The position numbers and the translations under genes were made by a program. The notes under the pieces were generated by a model, which worked only from the letters and a program-made list of their open reading frames with translations, did no database searches and had not been told where the DNA came from. From a virus, in the IMG/VR virus record IMGVR_UViG_3300027816_000240, positions 1-35,647 of that record: 35,647 nt of DNA; one strand, 5' to 3'. Each line of letters opens with the position of its first letter. Position 1 is the stretch's first letter. Shown here piece after piece: positions 20,451 to 27,412 of the stretch.

Positions 20451-20786
20451 TTATGGCTTTAAGGTGTCGAGATTCCCATTGGTCTCAGGCGTTTGGGTGT
20501 TGCCCTCGGTCGAGATCAGCCAATTGCCATTTGGATCAGTGACCAAATACTGATTGGTGTCGGCGACCGACACATCGGGGCGGGGGAACCGCAGATTAAT
20601 ACGCTCGGTCTTTCGGGCAGGCAACCGATAGGGGTCGAATTGATCGCGACACCCCTCGTCGCATACCCGCAAACCCGGGAAATTCGGGTCGGGCATCAAA
20701 GCGGTGAAATACCGCTTCATCTTGCAACGGTCGCATACTCCGATTGCAAGTGAGGGTTGACCAATCGTGTCGAGGAATACCGGCAT
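20451..20786 (-). CDS. Four-cysteine zinc-binding phage protein, 111 aa
   Basis: An N-terminal module with CDRC (residues 18-21) and, about 20 residues later, CDEGC (C42, C46) fits a structural zinc site. It is followed by DQFDPYRLPARKTERINLRF and an acidic tail. Uncharacterised phage structural-region proteins with this Cys pattern and the DPYRLPAR motif are familiar from environmental phages, but no function is known to me. An AGGTGA site precedes the ATG. The gene lies three bases after the gp4-like adaptor and five before the fibre gene, so a tail-assembly role is inferred. Confidence 0.65.
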   Translation of the reverse strand: MPVFLDTIGQPSLAIGVCDRCKMKRYFTALMPDPNFPGLRVCDEGCRDQFDPYRLPARKTERINLRFPRPDVSVADTNQYLVTDPNGNWLISTEGNTQTPETNGNLDTLKP

Positions 20787-20789
20787 GGG

Positions 20790-21863
20790 TCACCTCGTGT
20801 ACACGGATATATTCGGAGCCCAGTAAATCGGGGATTTGTCGCGCTCTTCCTGCTCGGCCTCGTTAAACGTCTTGTCGGCTTGCTTTTCGAGGTATGCAAC
20901 TCGGTCGAGCGGAACTGTGGGGAGGATCATGCTCATGCGGTGCGCAAGCATGTTACCAATGGCGAGATACCAGCGGTCCGGGATTTCGAGCTGGCCCGAC
21001 AGATCGCCCACATCCATGATCTGGCGCGAGTACCAGACGGTCATCTGGATAAAAGGGTCCGAGGGCGTAGGCCAGAGCACCACCTTCGGCACCGGGATCG
21101 TGCGTTCGAAGTAGAACTGGTAGGGCTGATTCGCCGTGAAGTTCTTGTTCGGCAAGTTCGTGTAGTCGTCGCGGTTCAGACGGCTCATCTGGATCTCGCG
21201 GCTATTATTACCCAGATAGAACTCGCGGAGCGCAAGGACGGTACCACCGGAGGCCACGGCGCGGTATGCGATCACGTTAGCGCCCGGGTCGATGTTCGTC
21301 CAGAGCCACTCATTGTCGGACACGACCACCGCTCCGAGGTCAGTCAGGGTGTTCCACGTGGAACCGTCCACCGAATACTCGTAGCGAATGTTCCACGTAG
21401 CACTACCGCCACCAGCGACGAAGGGTAGGATACCGATCGAGCCAATATATACCGGGTTGTTGCTGCCGTAGTTGACCGAAATGTTCCCGTTCGCCGACGT
21501 CTGCTGGCAGTACGTGTCGATGTCGCCGTCGAACGCGTTGAATACCACACCACCCGCCGAAGTCGCGTAATTCCCGCTCGGACGGTCCATCGTGCGGTAA
21601 AGTACATTGAGCGTGTCGACCGCACCCAACGGTAGTTCGTAGGTGTACTGCTCCGCTTTGAGTCCGATCACGGTCTCGTTGATCGCCCAGTATTGGATAC
21701 CCTTGTTGATCAGCGAGGAGAGGAGATAGAACAGATTGCGTTTGGCCGACACGACCTGCTCGACGGTCAGCTCCTCGGCAAGCTTACCACAAGCACGAGC
21801 GCTATCGTCGATCAGGTTCTGAACGCTGATTACGGTAGTGCCAACGGTGCCTGAATATGCCAT
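20790..21863 (-). CDS. P22 gp4-like head-tail adaptor with inserted discoidin-like domain
   Basis: A 357-residue protein. Residues 10-97 (LIDDSARACGKLAEELTVEQ, LFYLLSSLINKGIQYWAI, YELPLGAVDTLNVLYR) and 219-357 (REIQMSRLNRDDYTNLPNKN, VVLWPTPSDPFIQMTVWYSR, EIPDRWYLAIGNMLAHRM) match the pattern of tail accessory/adaptor proteins that sit under the portal in short-tailed phages. Between them, about 98-218, lies a beta-rich insert with FDGDIDTYCQ, YEYSVDGSTWNTLTDLG and ALREFYLGN, the signature style of discoidin (F5/8 type C) sugar-binding domains. The insert would place a carbohydrate-binding domain on the connector. It lies downstream of the basic DUF-type gene. Adaptor assignment is moderately sure, insert fold less so. 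Confidence 0.62.
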   Translation of the reverse strand: MAYSGTVGTTVISVQNLIDDSARACGKLAEELTVEQVVSAKRNLFYLLSSLINKGIQYWAINETVIGLKAEQYTYELPLGAVDTLNVLYRTMDRPSGNYATSAGGVVFNAFDGDIDTYCQQTSANGNISVNYGSNNPVYIGSIGILPFVAGGGSATWNIRYEYSVDGSTWNTLTDLGAVVVSDNEWLWTNIDPGANVIAYRAVASGGTVLALREFYLGNNSREIQMSRLNRDDYTNLPNKNFTANQPYQFYFERTIPVPKVVLWPTPSDPFIQMTVWYSRQIMDVGDLSGQLEIPDRWYLAIGNMLAHRMSMILPTVPLDRVAYLEKQADKTFNEAEQEERDKSPIYWAPNISVYTR

Positions 21864-21866
21864 CTA

Positions 21867-22286
21867 TTACCACCCCGGACAGTTCCAACGTTTAAGTGAT
21901 GCGGCTTTCCGGGTCGGACGACCTTTATCGTCTTTCAATGGCCCCGGGTTGCCCTCCATTCTGGCGCAGAACGAATCTTTGCGCGGCCCACCTTGCGGCT
22001 GAGGGGCTTTAAGATCGCTGCCAGTTGCACGATTATACTTCTCTCGACCCTTTTTTGTCAACCCCGCGCCTTGACTCGCCGGGAGCTTTTCACCCCGACC
22101 GATCGACAACGATACGCCGCCACCCCCAGCCTTCTTGACCGGGAGCTTACTGTACGCCTTTTTGCCCACATTGGACTCGGTGTACTCGGCGGCTTTTGCG
22201 GGGGACATCCCTACGCGTTTGGCCACCTTTGGATCGTTCTCGACCGCTTTCATCAAGCGGAACTGGGCCTGAGACTTTGCGGGCAT
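21867..22286 (-). CDS. Small basic phage protein (DUF6321-like C-terminus), 139 aa
   Basis: A 139-residue, strongly basic protein. The N-terminus MPAKSQAQFRLMKAVENDPK with SPAKAAEYTESN recalls the DUF3008 style. The C-terminal half contains LPASQGAGLTKKGREKYNRA, SDLKAPQPQGGPRKDSFCARM and ASLKRWNC, which I recognise as the DUF6321-type motif found in environmental phage proteins. Function is unknown; a nucleic-acid-contacting virion or assembly protein is plausible from its charge. The codons for LTKKGREKYN carry a complete consensus promoter (22032-22061). Two bases separate it from the preceding stop and three from the adaptor gene. Confidence 0.68.
   Translation of the reverse strand: MPAKSQAQFRLMKAVENDPKVAKRVGMSPAKAAEYTESNVGKKAYSKLPVKKAGGGGVSLSIGRGEKLPASQGAGLTKKGREKYNRATGSDLKAPQPQGGPRKDSFCARMEGNPGPLKDDKGRPTRKAASLKRWNCPGW
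22032..22061 (-). promoter_or_regulatory. Intragenic consensus promoter (TTGACA-18-TATAAT)
   Basis: On the minus strand TTGACA (22061-22056), an 18-bp spacer and TATAAT (22037-22032) lie within the coding sequence of the 139-aa basic protein, in frame, read as Leu-Thr-Lys...Tyr-Asn. It would start a transcript for the adaptor and tail-fibre genes just downstream. Both boxes match the sigma70 consensus at 6/6. Confidence 0.75.
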
Positions 22287-22288
22287 GT

Positions 22289-22573
22289 TCAGCCGCAGAA
22301 AATGGTGACCGCCGCAGCAGTGGGCAGGGTGACGTGGATGTTCGTAGTGAAACGAATGCCGTTGCCGGGAAGCAAAGTCGAAAATGGGTTCGTCGGCGAG
22401 GCAGAAATGTTCACTCGCATAAGCACAGTGCCAGATGCCCCGCCGTCACGGAACACAATTTCTCCGGCTGTTCCACCTGTCAACAACTGATAACCAGCAA
22501 GGTTGGTTGCGCCATCGTAGATCACCCCCGTCGTGTCCCTGTGTGCCGCGAATACGTTTGTCAAAGTGCTCAT
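22289..22573 (-). CDS. Small beta-rich virion protein, 94 aa
   Basis: A 94-residue protein (GVIYDGATNLAGYQLLTGGT, IVFRDGGASGTVLMRVNIS, LLPGNGIRFTTNIHVTLPTA) with alternating beta strands and no charged core. Similar short proteins follow capsid genes in environmental phages, as I recall, and probably decorate the virion. It is the first gene after a UUCG hairpin (22592-22609), with AGGAA 8 bases before its ATG. Function unproven. Confidence 0.6.
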   Translation of the reverse strand: MSTLTNVFAAHRDTTGVIYDGATNLAGYQLLTGGTAGEIVFRDGGASGTVLMRVNISASPTNPFSTLLPGNGIRFTTNIHVTLPTAAAVTIFCG

Positions 22574-22591
22574 AATGATTCCTGTAAAGAA

Positions 22592-22609
22592 CGGGGGCCG
22601 AAGCCCCCG
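22592..22609 (-). terminator. C(UUCG)G hairpin, probable attenuator/terminator
   Basis: On the minus strand the RNA would be CGGGGGC-UUCG-GCCCCCG: a perfect 7-bp GC stem closed by an exceptionally stable UUCG loop, followed by UUCUUU. It lies between the Lys/Gly-rich gene and the 94-aa gene. The U tract is short, so partial termination or 3' end protection is as likely as full termination. Confidence 0.75.
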
Positions 22610-22614
22610 CCTTA

Positions 22615-23385
22615 TTAACAGACCCGACCGCCCTTTTTGAACGTTCCCGAGAGTTCGGAGATCGCCACAGGTTTGGAAGGGGCCTTTTTGGGCATTGCTA
22701 CGGCGTGGCCGCTGCTGTTAACAGCTCCCCCCGTAGCGAAGTGCTTTTTTGTAGCACCGCCTTTTTTGTAGCCGCCAGCGTTGCTCATCTTGACGTCGCC
22801 CGTAGGAGCCGAATTGTGATTGGGTTTAGCGTCCACCACCTTTGTCGTCTTCTTGACCATCGTCTTGATGATACCACTCGCTGGCACCGAGCCGCCGCTC
22901 TTGAAGCCGCCTTGACCGTCCACCACGCCACCGGTCTTGTAGCCACCGGGCTTCGTGGACTTGGCGATACCGCCAGTCTTCAGACCCTTGTGTGCCTTCG
23001 ACGCGGGCATATCAGCGTGCTTCTCCAACGCTCCAGACACGTCGCCACCCTTTTTCATCATGGGACGACCCATGGGTGCGGCGGGCATCGGAGCGGCTGG
23101 ACGACCCACTGCGGGTATACCACGAGCCGGAGCTGCGGGAGCACGCATTGGACGCTTGGAGGCCATAGCACGAGCAGCAGAGGGGTTACCCATCGGTGTG
23201 GTTGGCGTGGGTATACGAGACAAAGCGCCCATTACTCCCCCGTTCATCTTTTTTACCGGTTTGAACCCCTCTTTAGCGCCTTCGCTGTGCATACGCTTGA
23301 ACGAAGCGGAACCGCCCGTCTTCAGCTTCAGCTCAACGGAAGGCTCAGTGGTCATCATTTTGACCATTGGTTTAAATTGACCCAT
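22615..23385 (-). CDS. Lys/Gly-rich low-complexity protein, 256 aa
   Basis: A 256-residue, very basic protein with MGQFKPMVKMMTTEPSVELK at the N-terminus and many GG-K units: KTGGIAKSTKPGGYKTGGVV, GGFKSGGSV, GGYKKGGATKKHFATGGAV, ending FKKGGRVC. The middle is Pro/Ala/Met-rich. It is unlikely to be an enzyme; it may be a disordered DNA-binding or virion-associated protein. AAGGAG precedes the start. It lies between the two UUCG hairpins, after the capsid gene, which suggests it is made in a controlled ratio to capsid protein. Confidence 0.65.
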   Translation of the reverse strand: MGQFKPMVKMMTTEPSVELKLKTGGSASFKRMHSEGAKEGFKPVKKMNGGVMGALSRIPTPTTPMGNPSAARAMASKRPMRAPAAPARGIPAVGRPAAPMPAAPMGRPMMKKGGDVSGALEKHADMPASKAHKGLKTGGIAKSTKPGGYKTGGVVDGQGGFKSGGSVPASGIIKTMVKKTTKVVDAKPNHNSAPTGDVKMSNAGGYKKGGATKKHFATGGAVNSSGHAVAMPKKAPSKPVAISELSGTFKKGGRVC

Positions 23386-23397
23386 GATGTGATCTCC

Positions 23398-23847
23398 TTA
23401 AACTTTCTGAGCGTACACAACGGTCAGGCGGTAAACGCCTTGGGTCGTAACGATCGTGCCGTTAGGATCAACAGTTAAAACGACGTTGACGTTTGTGCCT
23501 ATATCTGCCATTGCCGCGAGTTGGGCAGTGGTAAATGTGGCTGCAAAACGACCGCCAGCGAAGACATCGGTAGAAGACACATATTGTGTACCCGCCGCCG
23601 CAATTCCCACTGTCGCCGCAATAGCCGTAGCTGTACCGCCACCAACAACCTCGTCCACCATCGTATCAATGAAGATATTGATGATTTGTGAACCTGCTGG
23701 AAGGACTTCGGTGACACTAGTAGCTGTACCTGCAGCAGCAGTCGTAACAGTAGCCGACTGCATCATGACGACGAATCCGCCGTCCACCGTGTCAGTCAAC
23801 GCTGTAGAACCCGCACGCAGGGTAGAACCAAAATAGGTTTGTGCCAT
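23398..23847 (-). CDS. Small virion protein, 149 aa
   Basis: A 149-residue Ala/Thr/Val-rich beta protein: MAQTYFGSTLRAGSTALTDT, GGFVVMMQSATVTTAA, EVLPAGSQIINIFIDTMVDE, NVVLTVDPNGTIVTTQGVYR. No charge-rich or catalytic motif. It immediately follows the hairpin at the end of the capsid gene, with AAGGAGAAAG before its ATG, so it should be well translated. A head-decoration or minor capsid role is inferred from position and beta content. Confidence 0.62.
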   Translation of the reverse strand: MAQTYFGSTLRAGSTALTDTVDGGFVVMMQSATVTTAAAGTATSVTEVLPAGSQIINIFIDTMVDEVVGGGTATAIAATVGIAAAGTQYVSSTDVFAGGRFAATFTTAQLAAMADIGTNVNVVLTVDPNGTIVTTQGVYRLTVVYAQKV

Positions 23848-23866
23848 TGTCTTTCTCCTTAATGGA

Positions 23867-23886
23867 GCAGGGGCCGAAGCCCCCGC
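23867..23886 (-). terminator. UUCG hairpin after the major capsid gene
   Basis: Minus-strand RNA folds into a 5-bp GGGGC/GCCCC-type stem closed by UUCG, extended by two more pairs after one mismatch. The core is the same as at 22592-22609. It begins only a few bases after the capsid stop codon. The region after it (CUCCAUUAAGGAG) lacks a U run, so it may mainly stabilise the capsid mRNA 3' end. Confidence 0.7.
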
Positions 23887-23892
23887 ATTGGT

Positions 23893-24807
23893 TTAGACGC
23901 CGGGGGTACCGTACATTGCGCGTGGATCTGTGAAACCGAGATCGTAACGCTCTGTCGCCTTGTAGCGCATAGAGTCGGTCTCGAAATCACCTTCCATCGT
24001 CTTCTCCAGAGCACGACGCATCATCAGCTTCATGCCTTCTGGAGCGTCGGTCTGGACCCACCACGCATTAGCGTTGGTCAAACGGCTCAACACTGCAGCG
24101 CCTTCGTCCAACAGGCCGATAGACTTCACAGGGTTGATGTCGTTGTTGGTCGTACCGGCGCGGAGCACCGACTTGAGCAACACTTCGGCTTGGAACACGT
24201 TGCCGGGAGCCACGACGAGTTGACGTGGGACCAGACGGATCTTCTTGCCGTTGTTGTCCACCGCTTGACGGATCTGGATCAACATCTGTTCCAGAGAAGT
24301 CTGGGACAGGTTGGCCGCAGTCGACAGCAAGTTGGAGAAAGTGCCGTTCACGATGGGGTGCGAAGCGGAGTTCAGTTGCACGCCGTCGCCGCCGGGATAG
24401 CTGGCGTTGAAAGCGCGGTTCAGAACGTTCGCAGCCAGCGTCTCTTTGGTCTCAATCAGGGATTGAGCCAAATGCTTGGCGTACACTTGGCCGATACGGA
24501 TGTGGTCGCCGTCTTCCACGAGCACTTTGGTCAACGCGAAGGCCAAGCCATACACGTTGTACACGTAGCGCTTCAGGAACAGCACGCCGCCTTGCTGGTA
24601 GGACACTGGAGTGCCGTCCGGCAATTGGGGAGCCGCACCGAAACCGTACAGGACGGGTTCTTCGTGGTAGTTACGTGGAATGCCTTGTTCCTCGCGGAAC
24701 ACGCGTGACCACTCGTCTTTACGCTGTTCGTAGATACCGTCGAAGCACTCGTTCAGAATGGGTTCGACAATACTACGAAAGTCGGTACTGCGCATTGGAG
24801 CTGCCAT
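23893..24807 (-). CDS. Major capsid protein (Mu gpT-type), 304 aa
   Basis: A 304-residue protein with the hallmarks of an HK97-fold capsid subunit of the Mu gpT type. It has an N-terminal helix with FRSIVEPILNECFDGIYEQR, then DEWSRVFREEQGIPRNYHEE and a long E-loop-like segment. ALTKVLVEDGDHIRIGQVYAKHLAQSL is followed by IETKETLAANVLNRAFNASY and the typical GKKIRLVPRQLVVAPGNVFQAEVLLKS block. The C-terminus holds ALSKTMEG-like and RYDLGFTDPRAMYG motifs. It forms the icosahedral shell with the scaffold and portal encoded upstream. AGGAGGG lies 7 bases before the ATG and a UUCG hairpin follows, fitting high expression. Confidence 0.9.
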   Translation of the reverse strand: MAAPMRSTDFRSIVEPILNECFDGIYEQRKDEWSRVFREEQGIPRNYHEEPVLYGFGAAPQLPDGTPVSYQQGGVLFLKRYVYNVYGLAFALTKVLVEDGDHIRIGQVYAKHLAQSLIETKETLAANVLNRAFNASYPGGDGVQLNSASHPIVNGTFSNLLSTAANLSQTSLEQMLIQIRQAVDNNGKKIRLVPRQLVVAPGNVFQAEVLLKSVLRAGTTNNDINPVKSIGLLDEGAAVLSRLTNANAWWVQTDAPEGMKLMMRRALEKTMEGDFETDSMRYKATERYDLGFTDPRAMYGTPGV

Positions 24808-24822
24808 GATTCACTCCCTCCT

Positions 24823-25392
24823 TTAGATAGCTGTACCAGCAGCAGGAGCAAACTGGTACTCACTGATGTTGGCGCGAACAATGACGAATGCATCGCCCCA
24901 TGCATTATCTGGGTAGGGTGCGATGTCCAAGATGCGCATTTGCGCCGAGTTGCCCGCACCGGCGAGGGTGGTGGACAGCGTGCACTGCGACAGGCCGGTG
25001 GTGGTGGAACCAGCGGTGACGTTGCTCAGGTCAGCTTCGTCGCCGATGCTGGTCTGGGCCAGAGTGCCGTCGCTCTGGATTTCGTACACGATCTGCTGAT
25101 CAGCGTAGAAATAGGCGACGATGTCGGTACCAGAGGTACTGGCGGGCCAGTAGTTGGAAACACGACGACGACCGGTAGTGTCAGTAAACTCGACACCAGC
25201 GAAGCCGCCGACGAAGGCTTGTCCAGCAGCTGCGGGTTCGATGACACCGCCAGTGACGTAACGCACTGGTTGACCTTTGAGAATGTTCGAGCCGTAGCCC
25301 GACACGATGCCGCCAGTCAGCGCTTGAGCGCGATCCAAACCGGAAGGGTGGAAAGCGGGGCGCAGACCGAACGGAGCATTTGTTGCAGACAT
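24823..25392 (-). CDS. Head decoration/minor capsid protein, 189 aa
   Basis: A 189-residue beta protein starting MSATNAPFGLRPAFHPSGLD, with GIVSGYGSNILKGQPVRYVT, GQAFVGGFAGVEFTDTTGRR, VYEIQSDG and ending NISEYQFAPAAGTAI. This NAPFG(L/F)RP...SGYG...GVF(A)GV layout is common in phage genomes directly before or after the capsid gene; it is usually called a capsid-associated or decoration protein. Fifteen bases separate it from the capsid gene, and both lie below the promoter inside the scaffold gene. It probably binds the outside of the shell as a cement protein; that is inference. Confidence 0.6.
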   Translation of the reverse strand: MSATNAPFGLRPAFHPSGLDRAQALTGGIVSGYGSNILKGQPVRYVTGGVIEPAAAGQAFVGGFAGVEFTDTTGRRRVSNYWPASTSGTDIVAYFYADQQIVYEIQSDGTLAQTSIGDEADLSNVTAGSTTTGLSQCTLSTTLAGAGNSAQMRILDIAPYPDNAWGDAFVIVRANISEYQFAPAAGTAI

Positions 25393-25422
25393 AGTCTTAC
25401 TCCAAAATTAAGTTCGTTTCCG

Positions 25423-25962
25423 TCACGCGAAATGCGGGACGGGCATGGGTTTGTCCAATTCCGCGATGCCTTCGCCCTCAATCTGACCAAGACGCTTGCC
25501 ATTACTGTCGCGTCCCACTTGCTGCTCAGCTTGAATACGGATTTTGTCCGCCTCATCCTGAGGTGCGTGGTGGTGCAACTCCGCCATAATCTCCTGATAT
25601 ACATCCTCAGGAAGCTTGTACAGCAGCATTTCATTGCAAGCGATGAACCCAGTGTGCTCACCGGCTTTAACTTTGTAGTTCTCAAAGCCCGGAACATCTT
25701 CGACTTTTACTGGTTCATAACCCATGCGCAAGCGCTTGTGGATAGGGTCGTACCCATTGGTAGTTGAAAGCCAACATACGTGGAATCCCGGAATTGCCGG
25801 GGGTTTTGGAAGGGACTCTTGAATCCATTCCGATCTGAACATCCTACGACGTTCCTGCGCACTCGCCAGTTCTTCCGTTGCTGCGCCGCGTTGACTGTCC
25901 TGCTCTGCGCGGGACTCGCGACCACCAGCGGTAAGATTCTTTTTCAATCGATCGTCTCTCAT
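25423..25962 (-). CDS. Conserved head-region protein, 179 aa
   Basis: A 179-residue charged protein: a disordered basic N-terminus with Glu/Arg repeats, then RRRMFRSEWIQESLPKPPAI, PGFHVCWLSTTN, RMGYEPVKVEDVPGFENYKV and CNEMLLYKLPEDVYQEIMAE with a HHHAP motif. These conserved phrases recur in uncharacterised proteins between scaffold and capsid genes of environmental phages in my recollection. It has no catalytic triad or metal cluster that I can defend. Position suggests a scaffold partner or head-completion protein. Confidence 0.6.
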   Translation of the reverse strand: MRDDRLKKNLTAGGRESRAEQDSQRGAATEELASAQERRRMFRSEWIQESLPKPPAIPGFHVCWLSTTNGYDPIHKRLRMGYEPVKVEDVPGFENYKVKAGEHTGFIACNEMLLYKLPEDVYQEIMAELHHHAPQDEADKIRIQAEQQVGRDSNGKRLGQIEGEGIAELDKPMPVPHFA

Positions 25963-25976
25963 GTGAATTCCCCTTA

Positions 25977-26975
25977 TTACTTGGTTTGCATGCGGTCGTA
26001 TTCCGCATACTTACGAATCATCTTGTTGCGTTCGGTAAGATTATCCCACCGACCGGCCTCTTTGATCGCTTTAACACGCTCAGGCGACAATCGGAACTCG
26101 CCGGGACGAGCGCTCGATGTGTGTTCACGGCCTGAAGATGTTACCACGCTGCGGGGTCTCCGTTCTGACGATCGACTATTTGTTTCGCCATTGCCGCTAT
26201 TATAACGGTGCGGCAAGTATTTTGTCAATCTATTATCCAGCTCTTCCCAGTACTCGGCGGTCTTGGGGTCCCAGCCCTCAGCCGTCAATTTCTCGTCGAT
26301 CTTGGTGGCCACGGTCGAGTCCATGTCGTCCCCGTTCGGGTCGTACCAATCGTTCCGAGCCATCCAGTCGGAGGCGTGACGCTTGAGCAGGGGGTCCGGT
26401 GCCTTTGGCACTGAGTGCTTGGGTGAGTCGTTGCTCACAGCCTTTTTGCGCAGCGCCTCGAGCGCCTCCACCTGCCTTCGAGCCTCGTACCAAGCCTCCT
26501 GCGCCTCAACCGACGCACTACCGTCGGCCATTTCGGTCGCCTCTTTGATCTTCATCTTGGCATACTGCAGCCTCAAATGCCCATCTTCGATCGCCTTGTC
26601 CAGTCGAGCAAGGTCCGAACCGGCTGTGCGCTTTTCGAGAACCGCAAGACGCTCGGCCATCTGCTCGTTCTGGCGTTTCAGCGAGTTAATCAGGTGGTTC
26701 GACTCGGTAGCTTTGGCCTTCTGGAGCTTCTTCTTGAGCTGTCGTTCATCTCGACGGGCCAGTCGGAGCGCTTCCCGTGCCGGATCGGCGTCCGGAATAT
26801 TGTCTCGGGGGTCGTCGTGGTCGTCGTCGATACTTCCACCGCTATTGTGGCCTTCACCATCGTCTCCAGCGGCTTCCGAAGTACCTCCGGGTACCTCCTC
26901 GGGGGTCAGGAGGGCGACAGCGGAACCGTCCGCTTCCTCCGCGACCTGCAAGTCCATTTTGTCTTGGGGGTTCAT
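25977..26975 (-). CDS. Putative scaffolding protein, 332 aa
   Basis: A 332-residue, highly charged, mostly helical protein. The acidic N-terminus is rich in Asp/Glu/Gly (residues 1-70), then comes a long coiled coil (RRDERQLKKKLQKAKATESN...LKRQNEQMAERLAVLEKR, about 75-190). A conserved soluble part (DWMARNDWYDPNGDDMDSTV, EYWEELDNRLTKYLPHRY) and a basic C-terminus follow. This composition, and the place just before the decoration and capsid genes, fits an internal scaffold. The codons for RLTKYLPHRYN form a consensus promoter (26199-26228). The Asn/Ser/Arg-rich stretch after it is less conserved and could tolerate that sequence constraint. The ATG overlaps the co-chaperonin stop by four bases. 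Confidence 0.7.
   Translation of the reverse strand: MNPQDKMDLQVAEEADGSAVALLTPEEVPGGTSEAAGDDGEGHNSGGSIDDDHDDPRDNIPDADPAREALRLARRDERQLKKKLQKAKATESNHLINSLKRQNEQMAERLAVLEKRTAGSDLARLDKAIEDGHLRLQYAKMKIKEATEMADGSASVEAQEAWYEARRQVEALEALRKKAVSNDSPKHSVPKAPDPLLKRHASDWMARNDWYDPNGDDMDSTVATKIDEKLTAEGWDPKTAEYWEELDNRLTKYLPHRYNSGNGETNSRSSERRPRSVVTSSGREHTSSARPGEFRLSPERVKAIKEAGRWDNLTERNKMIRKYAEYDRMQTK
26199..26228 (-). promoter_or_regulatory. Intragenic consensus promoter in the scaffold gene
   Basis: On the minus strand TTGACA (26228-26223), 18-bp spacer, TATAAT (26204-26199), all in frame within the scaffold coding sequence, read as Leu-Thr-Lys...Tyr-Asn. The flanks (GATTGACAAA and TATAATAG) are the same as in the promoter at 35478-35507. 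It would add transcription of the 179-aa, decoration and capsid genes, which must be made in large amounts. Confidence 0.8.
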
Positions 26976-27412
26976 AGGAATGCCTTCACTTTCAAGGGAT
27001 CCATTGTGACCTTCGCGATCACTTCATGGTCGTTAAACACGGAAAACAGCGCGGATTCGCCCAGCGAGGGGTCGCCGTAAGGCACCTCCCAGCGGTCTCC
27101 ACCCCATTTTGGCATGCGCACATAGTCGCCGACCTCGATCCAGTTGCCCTCGGGCCACGGTTCGAGTGTATCGCGTTTCTTGAAAGCTAACGGACCGATC
27201 GCGATGACTTTCGCCACCTGATTGTTCCATTTCTCGGTTTCCTTCGTCTCTTCTACGAGTACGATGCCGGACGATGTGACGGTCTTTCGAGTGGCACGCC
27301 ACTGTACTAGAATACGTCCACCAACTGGCACTGCACCGGGTTCAACTGCGGGAAATGCTTCCTGCAACGCGGCTTCGTTCGAAGCCTCCGGTTGAGTGGT
27401 CTCACTCATCAT
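26972..27412 (-). CDS. GroES-like co-chaperonin (gp31-type role)
   Basis: A 146-residue protein whose residues 26-137 follow the Cpn10 barrel pattern: AVPVGGRILVQWRATRKTVT, SSGIVLVEET, VAKVIAIGP, WIEVGDYVRMPKWGGDRWEV, and a final FSVFNDHEVIAKVTMD. In GroES the loop between strands 1 and 2 (here around TRKTVTSSGIVLV) contacts GroEL. Phages such as T4 encode a replacement GroES (gp31) because their capsid protein needs a special cap. Lying just before the scaffold and capsid genes, it probably assists capsid or scaffold folding with host GroEL. AAGGAA precedes the first of two ATG codons. It overlaps the next small gene upstream by 11 bases. A non-chaperonin SH3-like fold is the alternative. 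Confidence 0.7.
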   Translation of the reverse strand: MMSETTQPEASNEAALQEAFPAVEPGAVPVGGRILVQWRATRKTVTSSGIVLVEETKETEKWNNQVAKVIAIGPLAFKKRDTLEPWPEGNWIEVGDYVRMPKWGGDRWEVPYGDPSLGESALFSVFNDHEVIAKVTMDPLKVKAFL

